Shown here: in pieces, positions 54,840 to 62,290 of the stretch
How the letters are laid out: every line of letters starts with the position of its first letter
Numbering within the stretch: the stretch's first letter is position 1
Made by a program: the position numbers and the translations under genes
Notes under the pieces: model-generated
The model's database searches: none
What the model was told of the DNA's origin: nothing
What the model saw: the letters and a program-made list of their open reading frames with translations, nothing else
From: Zoogloeaceae bacterium
GTDB taxonomy: Bacteria; Pseudomonadota; Gammaproteobacteria; Burkholderiales; Rhodocyclaceae
NCBI GenBank assembly: GCA_024235635.1
Contig: JACKMA010000003.1
Span: 248,001 to 312,000, forward strand
Length of the DNA stretch: 64,000 nucleotides
Direction of reading: 5' to 3'

Positions 54840-55504
54840 CGCGCTGCCCTTCGCCGGCTGTCCAGATGGCGTGCGGAGCGCTGCAGGCGATCGACCAGAC
54901 CGCGCAGGTTGTCGGGCGAGTACGTCAGGTATTGGAATCCGGCCAGATCGCTGGGCAGCTCGGCGTCAATGTCGTCGCGCACCAACAGGATCAGCGGCTT
55001 GCCCTGCCCGTGTGCCACTCCGAGCTCGAACATCACATTGCCGGCCTGGCGCGTGACGTCGGCGACGACGGCGTCGCTGCCGCGTATCAGGGCGACGACA
55101 TGGTCGACCCAGGCCGCCCCGATCACCGTTTCGTCGATGAACACCGCTTCGGCACCCGCCTCGCGCAGGGCGCGGCCCACGGCGTCGCGCAAGCGACGCA
55201 TCGAAGCGTCGAGCGGCAGCAGCGACAGGAACCGCAGCGGGGCGCCGGCCGCCACCGGCTCGTCCTCGATGATCGCAGGCGGCTGCTCGGCGCCGTCGTC
55301 ACGCTTGTCCCGCAGTGCGTAAAGCGGCTGCCCGCCGCTGCCGGCACGCGATCCGCGCACGACCTCGTGCGCGCCGTCAAGGATGCGCGCGACCTTGTCC
55401 TCGGCAAGGCCGGTATCCCGCGCAAGACCGGCGGGCGTGCGCCATCGGCGTGCGGATCGGGCCAATGCGTCGAGCACGGCCCTGCGTGCGTCGGTCTTGC
55501 TCAA
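54836..55504 (-). CDS. winged-helix protein fused to a TIR/deoxyribosyltransferase-like domain
   Basis: A 222-residue protein. Residues 1-65 look like a winged helix (RRAVLDALARSARRWRTPAG and LAEDKVARILDG). Residues 90-222 form a nucleotide-binding core with SDAVVADVTRQAGNVMFELG, then VAHGQGKPLILL (143-174), where Glu160 matches the partner's Glu77. LAGFQYLTYS also parallels the partner's LRQFEFIHYD, so the two domains are homologous. Translation probably starts at TTG 55504, preceded by GGGGGAGAG; no ATG is available. It overlaps its partner by GTGA. Possibly a regulator-effector pair. Confidence 0.6.
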   Translation of the reverse strand: MSKTDARRAVLDALARSARRWRTPAGLARDTGLAEDKVARILDGAHEVVRGSRAGSGGQPLYALRDKRDDGAEQPPAIIEDEPVAAGAPLRFLSLLPLDASMRRLRDAVGRALREAGAEAVFIDETVIGAAWVDHVVALIRGSDAVVADVTRQAGNVMFELGVAHGQGKPLILLVRDDIDAELPSDLAGFQYLTYSPDNLRGLVDRLQRSARHLDSRRRAAR

Positions 55505-55663
55505 ATGCTCTCCCCCGGTGACCCCTCGGCGCCAACGAGTATGCCAGAGTGCCGTGCCTGTGGCGCCGGGGCAACGGGGCGGGAACGATGGCGGCCGCGG
55601 TGGGCTATGGTGAAGTGAGAATCGGTCCACCGAGCGGGCGCAGTCCCCGCAGGAGGTGTCATC

Positions 55664-55957
55664 ATGAGTTCGAAACACCGCAATCTCTTGCGCCAGATCT
55701 ACCAGGATCCGGCACCCGGCAATATCCAGTGGCGAGAGGTCGAGTCCCTGCTTTCCCACCTCGGCGCGGATATCGAGCCGGGACACGGCGCCCGCTTCCA
55801 CGTCCGGCTCAACCGGCGCGAATTCGTGCTCCACCACCCTCACCACGGCAACACCTTCGGGCGGCAGGATGTTCGCCACCTTCGCGACTTCCTCGCCTCG
55901 GCCGGGGTGACGCCGTCGCGCTACGAGCACACGGGCGAGGCCACCGAGGACGCCTGA
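55664..55957 (+). CDS. solitary HicA-like mRNA interferase-family protein
   Basis: A 97-residue protein with a double-stranded-RNA-binding-like HicA fold: IQWREVESLLSHLGADIEPG-HGARFHVRLNRREFVLHHPH and a final helix RHLRDFLASAGV. The His in GHGAR sits where HicA toxins have their catalytic His. No HicB antitoxin gene lies on either side. Lone chromosomal HicA-like genes are common and may not be toxic. ATG 55664 follows AGGAGG. Confidence 0.75.
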   Translation: MSSKHRNLLRQIYQDPAPGNIQWREVESLLSHLGADIEPGHGARFHVRLNRREFVLHHPHHGNTFGRQDVRHLRDFLASAGVTPSRYEHTGEATEDA

Positions 55958-56073
55958 GCGGGCGACGCCGGGCGACCGGGCTTGCAATCGCCGCCGTTGC
56001 CCCAAGCTTGTAGATTCCGGCCGCCTTGCCCGGCGGCCCCATCGTGCGCTCCGGCGCCGTACAGAGGAGTCCC

Positions 56074-56436
56074 ATGCCCAACCCGGATCCGCGCTTCGAC
56101 CACCTGCTCCGGGGCCTGTCGGCCCGTCCCCAGGGCGGCAACTGGCTGCAGAAGGCCGGCGCCGTGGTGGTCACGCTGGTGGTCTTCGCCCTGGCGATGA
56201 CCTTCTCGGTGGTGCTGTTCGCGGTGGTGGCCAGCATCGGCCTGCTGGTCTGGGGCTACCTGTGGTGGAAGACACGCGACCTGCGCAAGGCGATGCGCGA
56301 GCACGTGCGTACCCAGCAGGCCGCCGCCGGGCGAGCCGACGGCGCCCCCGGCCCGGCCGCGGGTCGCGGCGAAGTCCTCGAAGGCGAGGTGATCCGAGAA
56401 GTGCCGGACGACGAAGCGCGCCGCGACGGTCGCTGA
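56074..56436 (+). CDS. small membrane protein of unknown function
   Basis: A 120-residue protein with two adjacent hydrophobic helices (about 28-63), followed by a basic segment (KTRDLRKAMREHVRTQQ) and an acidic tail (EVLEGEVIREVPDDEARRD). No family name is known to me. ATG 56074 follows AGAGGAG. It converges on the DUF779 gene. Confidence 0.65.
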   Translation: MPNPDPRFDHLLRGLSARPQGGNWLQKAGAVVVTLVVFALAMTFSVVLFAVVASIGLLVWGYLWWKTRDLRKAMREHVRTQQAAAGRADGAPGPAAGRGEVLEGEVIREVPDDEARRDGR

Positions 56437-56447
56437 CCGCCGATCGC

Positions 56448-56828
56448 TCAGTCGTCCGTCACGACGCCGCTGGCGACCAGTTCGGACCATTCCGCGTCGG
56501 TGAACAGCCGCGAGCCGGAATGGAAGTGCTTGCCTTCCGGCGCCTCGAGCGAGAACGTGCCACCGCCGGCGCCGTCGAGGGCGTCGAGAATGATCTGGGT
56601 GCGCTTCCAGGTTTCGTACTGCAGCTTGCCGATGTAGAACGGGCAGCCGCCGACCTCGCCGAGCAGCACGTCGGCCGGACCGATCATCACCTCCCCGGGC
56701 AGATAGCAGTTGGCGGCGCTGTTGTCGCAGCAGCCACCCGACTGATGGAACATCAGTTCGCCATGCTTTTCCTTCAGCAACGCGATCAGTTCGAGCGCGG
56801 CCGGCGTCGCAACGACACGATCGACCAT
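56448..56828 (-). CDS. DUF779 family protein
   Basis: A 126-residue protein of the DUF779 family, typically encoded beside NAD-dependent aldehyde dehydrogenases. GELMFHQSGGCCDNSAANCYLPG has the conserved Cys/His cluster, a possible metal site. The role is unknown; the constant pairing suggests assistance or regulation of the dehydrogenase. ATG 56828 follows GGAGGAAG. It lies 98 bp after the dehydrogenase gene, with a strong hairpin between. Confidence 0.9.
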   Translation of the reverse strand: MVDRVVATPAALELIALLKEKHGELMFHQSGGCCDNSAANCYLPGEVMIGPADVLLGEVGGCPFYIGKLQYETWKRTQIILDALDGAGGGTFSLEAPEGKHFHSGSRLFTDAEWSELVASGVVTDD

Positions 56829-56850
56829 GGTTCTTCCTCCGCGAGACAGG

Positions 56851-56876
56851 GCCGGGCGGCCCTGGGGCCGCCCGGC
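56851..56876. repeat. intercistronic hairpin between aldehyde dehydrogenase and DUF779 genes
   Basis: A perfect 12 bp inverted repeat, GCCGGGCGGCCC and GGGCCGCCCGGC, with two central bases. There is no T run, so it is more likely a partial terminator or an mRNA stabiliser that sets a high dehydrogenase-to-DUF779 ratio. Confidence 0.6.
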
Positions 56877-56926
56877 GATCGCCGCCGCAGCACCCGCCCG
56901 CAGGCGGGGCGACGGCATCGAGGTGC

Positions 56927-58444
56927 TCAGAAGAAACCGAGCGCGTTCGGGCTGTAGCTCACCAGCAGGTTCTTGGTCTGCTGATAGTGGTCGAGCATCA
57001 TCTTGTGGGTCTCGCGACCGATGCCCGACTGCTTGTAGCCACCGAAGGCCGCGTGCGCCGGATAGGCGTGATAGCAGTTGGTCCACACCCGGCCGGCCTT
57101 GATGCCGCGGCCCATGCGATAGGCACGGCTGCCGTCGCGGCTCCACACGCCGGAACCGAGGCCGTAGAGCGTGTCATTGGCGATTTCCAGTGCCTCGGCC
57201 TCGTCCTTGAAGGTGGTGACGGCCAGCACCGGTCCGAAGATCTCCTCCTGGAAGATCCGCATCTTGTTGTGGCCCTTGAAGGCCGTCGGCTGGATGTAAT
57301 AACCCTCGGCCAGTTCGCCGGACAGGCGTGCAACTTCGCCGCCGACCAGGCACTGGGCCTCCTGCTTGCCGAGATCGAGGTAGGACTGGATCTTGGTCAT
57401 CTGCTCCTCGGAGGCCTGGGCGCCCATCATGGTCTCGGTATCGAGCGGGTTGCCCTGCTTGATGGCGCGGATGCGCGCGACGGCGCGATCCATGAAGCGG
57501 TCGTAGATCGACTCCTGGATCAGCGCGCGGCTCGGGCAGGTGCAGACCTCGCCCTGGTTGAAGGCGAACAGCACCAGGCCCTCGATTGCCTTGTCGAGGA
57601 ACTCGTCGTCGGCGGCGCAGACATCTTCGAAGAACACGTTCGGCGACTTGCCGCCCAGTTCCAGCGTCGCCGGGATCAGGTTGTTGGCGGCGGCCTGGCC
57701 GATCAGGCGACCGGTCGAGGTCGAGCCGGTGAACGCGATCTTGGCGATGCGGTCGGAGGTCGCCAGCGGCACGCCCGCCTCGCGACCATAGCCGTTCACG
57801 ATGTTGAGCACGCCCGGCGGCAGCAGGTCGGCGATCAGCTCGGCCAGCACCAGGATGCTGATCGGGGTCGATTCCGCCGGCTTCAGCACCACGCAGTTGC
57901 CCGCACCGATCGCCGGCGCCAGCTTCCAGGCGGCCATCAGCAGCGGGAAGTTCCACGGAATGATCTGACCGACGACGCCCAGCGGCTCATGAAAGTGGTA
58001 AGCGACGGTGTTTTCGTCGATCTCGCTGATGCCGCCTTCCTGCGCACGCAGGCAGCCGGCGAAGTAGCGGAAGTGGTCGGCCGACAGCGGCACGTCGGCA
58101 TTCAGCGTCTCGCGAATCGCCTTGCCGTTGTCCACCGTCTCGGCGTAGGCCAGCAGTTCGATATTCTGGTCGATGCGGTCGGCGATCTTCAGCAGCAGGT
58201 TGGCGCGTTCGGCCGGCGCCGTGCGGCCCCACTTGTCGGCTGCAGCGTGGGCGGCGTCGAGCGCCAGGTTGATGTCCTCGGCCGTCGAGCGGGCAGCCTT
58301 GGTGTAGGGACGGCCGGTGATCGGCGTGATGACATCGAAATACTGGCCTTTGACCGGGGCAACCCACTTGCCGCCGATGAAATTGTCGTAATGGGATTTG
58401 TACTGGACCTTGGCACCGTCCTGTCCGGGGAAAGCGTATTGCAT
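56927..58444 (-). CDS. NAD-dependent aldehyde dehydrogenase (acetaldehyde/alcohol-linked type)
   Basis: A 505-residue aldehyde dehydrogenase with IIPWNFPLLMAAWKLAPAI, FTGSTSTG (NAD site), LELGGKS (general base Glu262) and FNQGEVCTC (nucleophile Cys301). It closely follows the ExaC/AcoD-type enzymes that oxidise acetaldehyde and similar aldehydes to acids during alcohol or acetoin growth. ATG 58444 follows AAGGAGGT, a very strong ribosome site. It is expressed from a sigma54-type promoter and followed by DUF779. Confidence 0.95.
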   Translation of the reverse strand: MQYAFPGQDGAKVQYKSHYDNFIGGKWVAPVKGQYFDVITPITGRPYTKAARSTAEDINLALDAAHAAADKWGRTAPAERANLLLKIADRIDQNIELLAYAETVDNGKAIRETLNADVPLSADHFRYFAGCLRAQEGGISEIDENTVAYHFHEPLGVVGQIIPWNFPLLMAAWKLAPAIGAGNCVVLKPAESTPISILVLAELIADLLPPGVLNIVNGYGREAGVPLATSDRIAKIAFTGSTSTGRLIGQAAANNLIPATLELGGKSPNVFFEDVCAADDEFLDKAIEGLVLFAFNQGEVCTCPSRALIQESIYDRFMDRAVARIRAIKQGNPLDTETMMGAQASEEQMTKIQSYLDLGKQEAQCLVGGEVARLSGELAEGYYIQPTAFKGHNKMRIFQEEIFGPVLAVTTFKDEAEALEIANDTLYGLGSGVWSRDGSRAYRMGRGIKAGRVWTNCYHAYPAHAAFGGYKQSGIGRETHKMMLDHYQQTKNLLVSYSPNALGFF

Positions 58445-58499
58445 GAACCACCTCCTTAGCGAATCGGGTATCGCGCTCCATCGCGCCGATTTGCTCGAT

Positions 58500-58515
58500 T
58501 GCAGAGGCTGTGCCA
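58500..58515 (-). promoter_or_regulatory. sigma54-type promoter of the aldehyde dehydrogenase operon
   Basis: Minus strand TGGCACAGCCTCTGCA: perfect TGGCAC, a 10 bp GG-to-GC distance and CTGCA at -12. The predicted start is near 58489, leaving a 45-base leader with a strong ribosome site. Aldehyde and acetoin genes of this type are known sigma54 targets with AcoR-like activators. Confidence 0.75.
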
Positions 58516-58578
58516 TCCGGCAGGTTTACACCCCGGAACCGCACGAAATCCCGCCCGGGTCAAGGGATTCCAGGATAT

Positions 58579-58656
58579 ACCCTTAATTTTTAAAGGGTTT
58601 TCTGCTGGTTGCGCACTGCACAAGAACGCAACACCTGCTCCATCCAGTTTGGAGCA
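58579..58656. repeat. three inverted repeats upstream of the sigma54 promoter
   Basis: ACCCTT-N8-AAGGGT (58579-58598), GTTGCG-N13-CGCAAC (58608-58632) and TGCTCC-N9-GGAGCA (58636-58656) lie 64-156 bp upstream of the -24 box. That is where an enhancer-binding activator would dock. No activator gene is in the window. Confidence 0.45.
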
Positions 58657-58696
58657 ATCCTGCCGCCGTATTGGAATCGAACTACCGATTCAGGCT

Positions 58697-59740
58697 TCAG
58701 CCGACGGGACGAAGCAGCGCCTCCGACTGCGGCAGCGCATACCCGGGCTGTGCTTCGAGGGCCGATTGCATGACGCCCACCAGCGCGTCGCAGCGATCGT
58801 CGCCGAAGACGTCTCGCGGCGCACACAGGTAGTAGGTCTCGAACCCCAGCGAGACGAAATCCAGCCCCAAAGCGATGGCGGTGGCCTTGAGGGCGAAGGC
58901 GGCGTCGGCGGCACCCGCCGCCACCGCGGCGACCACCGCGAAATGCGTGAACTCCTCGACCGGGTAGCCGCGGATGCTGCTCGGGCTGATCCCGTGCTCA
59001 CGCAGCAGGTAGTCGAACCAGACCCGCGTACCGGAACCACGCTGGCGGTTGATGAAGCGCACCGACGGGCGTGCGAGGTCCGCGATGCTGCGGATGCCCA
59101 GCGGGTTGCCACGCGCGACCACCAGCCCCTGCTCCCGCCGCAGCAGCGGGCGCAGGTAGAGCGGCGGATCGCCGTCGAGGCTGCGCTTGACGAAGAGATC
59201 CATCGGCAGACCGTCGGGCACATGGAAGCCGGCAATCTCGGCACGCCCCTCGCGCAGCGCGGTCACTGCCTTCGGTGATCCCATGAAGCGCGCGTCGAGA
59301 TGGGGCAGGCGTCCCTCGCCGATGGATTGCTGGAGTACCAGGTCATGGCTGCAGGCAAGCCGCAGCCGCGGCTCGCCGAGTTGCAGGCAGTCGCGCAGTT
59401 CGCGGCCGAGCCCGGCCAGTTCGCGCTGGACCAGGCTGTGCACTCGCGCCTCGATCTTGCCGACCAACATCGCGATGCCATGGCCGGCCGGCGTCAGCTG
59501 GCTGCCATGGCCCTTGGTCTTGTCCACCAGTTGGCAACCGAGCAGTTCCTCGGCTTCCTTGATCCGTCCCCAGGCGCCACGGTAGGAACGACCGGTCCGC
59601 TCCGCCCCGCCCTGCAGCGAACCGGTCTCGGCAACCGCATCGAGCAGCGCCGCCAGCGCGGCGAGATCGAGCTCGCCGCCGGCCAGTTCGAGGCTGGTAT
59701 GCGCCCTGATGTGCAGGCGCGCATCGGCACCACTGTGCAT
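58697..59740 (-). CDS. ModE-type HTH plus periplasmic-binding-like regulator of oxyanion uptake
   Basis: A 347-residue regulator. The N-terminal ModE/LysR-like winged helix (LAALLDAVAETGSLQGGAERTGRSYRGAWGRIKEAEELLG) is followed by a substrate-binding-protein-like domain (PF12727 style: GSPKAVTALREGRAEIAGFHV, NRQRGSGTRVWFDYLL). This architecture regulates molybdate or tungstate transporters and cofactor enzymes. ATG 59740. It is divergent from tupA with 110 bp between, so it very likely controls tupA in response to tungstate. Confidence 0.85.
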   Translation of the reverse strand: MHSGADARLHIRAHTSLELAGGELDLAALAALLDAVAETGSLQGGAERTGRSYRGAWGRIKEAEELLGCQLVDKTKGHGSQLTPAGHGIAMLVGKIEARVHSLVQRELAGLGRELRDCLQLGEPRLRLACSHDLVLQQSIGEGRLPHLDARFMGSPKAVTALREGRAEIAGFHVPDGLPMDLFVKRSLDGDPPLYLRPLLRREQGLVVARGNPLGIRSIADLARPSVRFINRQRGSGTRVWFDYLLREHGISPSSIRGYPVEEFTHFAVVAAVAAGAADAAFALKATAIALGLDFVSLGFETYYLCAPRDVFGDDRCDALVGVMQSALEAQPGYALPQSEALLRPVG

Positions 59741-59798
59741 ATTTGACCGCCGGCCATCCCGGCGTAGGCTTTATCGGCGTGCAATATATACGACACTT

Positions 59799-59811
59799 CC
59801 TATCCAATAGG
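59799..59811. promoter_or_regulatory. inverted repeat between the regulator and tupA
   Basis: CCTAT-CCA-ATAGG in the shared 110 bp promoter region, next to an A+T-rich AATATATA (59783-59790) that could serve as a -10. A likely operator for the adjacent regulator. Confidence 0.4.
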
Positions 59812-59850
59812 CAAGTTAAAGCGCATTCATCGAAAGCCAAGGAGATCTCC

Positions 59851-60681
59851 ATGACGCTCACCCGCCGCAGCCTACTGACTGCCCTGCTGGCTGGCGCAGC
59901 GCTGCTGCTGCAGCCGTTCGCGACCGCACAGGCGGCCGACTTCATCACCGTCGCATCGACCACATCGACCCAGAATTCCGGCCTGTTCGACCACCTGCTG
60001 CCCCGGTTCACGGCCGACACCGGCATCGAGGTCCGTGTCGTCGCCGTCGGCACCGGCCAGGCGCTGGACATGGGCAAGCGCGGCGATGCCGACGCACTGC
60101 TGGTGCACGACAAGGTCAAGGAAGCGAAATTCGTCGAGGACGGCTACGGCGTCGGCCGCCGCGACGTCATGTACAACGATTTCGTGCTGATCGGCCCGGC
60201 CAGCGATCCGGCCGGCGTCAAGGGCGGCAACGACATCAAGCTCGCATTGCAGAAGATCGCCGAAATCAAGCCGCCCTTCGTCTCCCGCGGCGACAAGTCC
60301 GGCACCCACAGTGCGGAGCTGCGCTATTGGAAGGCCGCAGGCGTCGACCTCGATACCGCCAAGGGGCCCTGGTACCGCGATACCGGCAGCGGCATGGGGG
60401 CCGCGCTGAACACCGCCGCCTCGCTCGACGCCTACGTGCTGTCCGACCGCGGGACCTGGCTCAACTTCAAGAATCGCCAGAATCTGGCCATTCTGGTGCA
60501 AGGCGACGAGGCACTCTTCAACCAGTACGGCGTGATGATGGTGAATCCCCAACGCCACCCGCACGTCAAGCAGGCCCTGGTGCAGCAATTCATCGACTGG
60601 CTGGTCTCGGACAAGGGGCAGGCCGCGATCGCGGAATACAAGATCGGCGGCGAGCAGTTGTTCTTTCCGAACGCGAGCTAG
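59851..60681 (+). CDS. tupA: tungstate-binding periplasmic protein
   Basis: A 276-residue ABC substrate-binding protein with a signal peptide (to about AQAA, residue 29). The TupA hallmark is VASTTSTQNSGLFDHLLP (about 34-51), whose Thr/Ser residues hold the tungstate; SRGDKSGTHSAE is a second binding loop. ATG 59851 follows AAGGAG. In most genomes the permease (tupB) and ATPase (tupC) follow; here a convergent LysR gene begins 10 bp later. tupBC must be elsewhere or absent. Confidence 0.9.
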   Translation: MTLTRRSLLTALLAGAALLLQPFATAQAADFITVASTTSTQNSGLFDHLLPRFTADTGIEVRVVAVGTGQALDMGKRGDADALLVHDKVKEAKFVEDGYGVGRRDVMYNDFVLIGPASDPAGVKGGNDIKLALQKIAEIKPPFVSRGDKSGTHSAELRYWKAAGVDLDTAKGPWYRDTGSGMGAALNTAASLDAYVLSDRGTWLNFKNRQNLAILVQGDEALFNQYGVMMVNPQRHPHVKQALVQQFIDWLVSDKGQAAIAEYKIGGEQLFFPNAS

Positions 60682-60691
60682 GGCGCCCCAT

Positions 60692-61549
60692 TCAACCCTC
60701 GACGGCGCCTCCACCGGCGCCGTCGAAACGCGCCGCATCCCGCGCGAAGCACGCCACCAGCCAATCGGCGACCACCCGGACGCGGGCGACGTCGCGCAGT
60801 TCGCGCGGCGTCGCCAGCCATATCTCGCGAACCGGTAGCGTCGCCGGCAGGCGCACCAGGCCATCATGCCGGGCGGCAATGACCACCGGCAGCACCGCGT
60901 GGCCGACACCGCTTTCGGCAGCCCGGGCCAGTGCGTCCACCGAATTGCTGCGAAACACGATGCGTGCCGGATCGACATGCACCTGCAACCAGCGCATCTC
61001 CGGCAGGTCCATCATCTCGCGATCGTAGGCGAGCCAGTTGCTCGCGGCAGCCATGCCGCGCTCGGCTTGACCGGGCACGGCATAGACGCCGAAGGCGATG
61101 GTGCCGAGGCGCCGGATCACCAGGTCGCCGCGGGTCGGCCGCGCCAGCCGGATCGCGATGTCGGCCTCCCGTCGCAACAGGTCGAGATTGCGGTTGCCGG
61201 CCACCAGTTCCAGCACCAGGCTCGGAAAGCGCGACCGGGCATCGGGGATCAGGCCGGCCAGGTAGTTGGCGATCAGTGAATCGACCGAGGTGATGCGGGT
61301 GATGCCGCGCACACGGGCATCCGAGTCGCTGGCGACATGGGCGAGGGCCGCGACCTCGCGCTCGAACAGGCGCGTGCCCAGACGCGCTTCCAGCGCCTTC
61401 AGGCGCCGCGACACGGTCGTCTGGTCCACAGCGAGTTCGGCGCTGGCGGCGGCCAGCGTGCCATTGCGTGCAATCGCCAGCACGAATCGCACCTCGTTCC
61501 AGTCGAAGTTCCCTGCATTGGTGCCGATCGCGGCTGCATCCGTGTGCAT
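60692..61549 (-). CDS. LysR-family regulator with a shortened DNA-binding wing/linker
   Basis: A 285-residue LysR protein. The helix-turn-helix is normal (FDWNEVRFVLAIARNGTLAAASAELAVDQTTVSRRLKALE). After ARLGTRLFER it jumps straight to EVAALAHVASD. About 20-25 residues of the usual wing and first linker helix (the xGxxLTxAG segment) are missing in frame. The effector domain (ITSVDSLIANYLAGLIPD...) is complete. DNA binding or dimerisation may be altered. ATG 61549. It is divergent from the isochorismatase-like gene with 55 bp between. Confidence 0.82.
   Translation of the reverse strand: MHTDAAAIGTNAGNFDWNEVRFVLAIARNGTLAAASAELAVDQTTVSRRLKALEARLGTRLFEREVAALAHVASDSDARVRGITRITSVDSLIANYLAGLIPDARSRFPSLVLELVAGNRNLDLLRREADIAIRLARPTRGDLVIRRLGTIAFGVYAVPGQAERGMAAASNWLAYDREMMDLPEMRWLQVHVDPARIVFRSNSVDALARAAESGVGHAVLPVVIAARHDGLVRLPATLPVREIWLATPRELRDVARVRVVADWLVACFARDAARFDGAGGGAVEG
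60700..60725. terminator. hairpin between tupA and the lysR 3' end
   Basis: CGACGGCGCC and GGCGCCGTCG form a ten-pair stem with a six-base loop, inside the last codons of the convergent LysR gene and 19 bp after the tupA stop. There is no T run, so termination is uncertain. Confidence 0.35.
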
Positions 61550-61604
61550 TGCGCCTGTGCCTCCTGCGGCTATCGTGACGACTCCCGTATCCCAGGAGCC
61601 GATC

Positions 61605-62204
61605 ATGTCCAAGCCCCATACCTTGCGCAACGTCGCCGGCCTTTCCGACTCGCTGACCGCCATCGGCGACTGCGCACTCGTCCTGGTCGATTGCCAGAAC
61701 ACCTACCGACGCGGCCTGATGGCACTCGACGGTGTCGAGGCCGCACTGGCCGAGGCCGCCACCCTGCTCGAGCGGGCGCGCACGGCCGGTTGCCCGGTGT
61801 TCCACATCCAGCACGACAGCGGCCCGGGCAGCCCCTTCGACATCCGCGCCGACATCGGCGCGATCGCTGATCCGGTGTCGCCCGTCGCCGATGAAGCGGT
61901 CATCGTCAAGCGCCTGCCGAATTCGTTCGCCGGCACCGACCTCGCCGCGCACATCGCCAAGACCGGCCGCACGCAGATCGTAATCGCCGGCTTCATGACC
62001 CATATGTGCATCAACTCGACCGCCCGCGGTGCCTTCAATCTCGGGCTGCAGCCGATCGTCGTCGCCGCGGCGACCGCGACCCGGCCGCTGCCCGCCGCGG
62101 ATGGCAGCGTGCTGCCGGCCACCGTGGTGCAGGCGGCGAGCCTCGCCGCCCTCGGCGACCTGTTCGCCCGCATCGCGCCGGACACCGCTTCGCTGCCGGG
62201 CTGA
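61605..62204 (+). CDS. isochorismatase-family cysteine hydrolase
   Basis: A 199-residue hydrolase with the triad Asp in LVDCQNTY, Lys in VIVKRLPNSFAGTDL and Cys in GFMTHMCINSTARGA. The family includes nicotinamidases and other amide hydrolases; the substrate is not evident. ATG 61605 follows AGGAG. The divergent LysR gene 55 bp away is its probable regulator. Confidence 0.9.
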   Translation: MSKPHTLRNVAGLSDSLTAIGDCALVLVDCQNTYRRGLMALDGVEAALAEAATLLERARTAGCPVFHIQHDSGPGSPFDIRADIGAIADPVSPVADEAVIVKRLPNSFAGTDLAAHIAKTGRTQIVIAGFMTHMCINSTARGAFNLGLQPIVVAAATATRPLPAADGSVLPATVVQAASLAALGDLFARIAPDTASLPG

Positions 62205-62290
62205 ACGACGCGATCGTCCGACCGCCACCCGAGCGCGAACGGGCGCCTATACTGCGATCTCGTTGCGGCCAGACTCGGGGAGGGACGACG

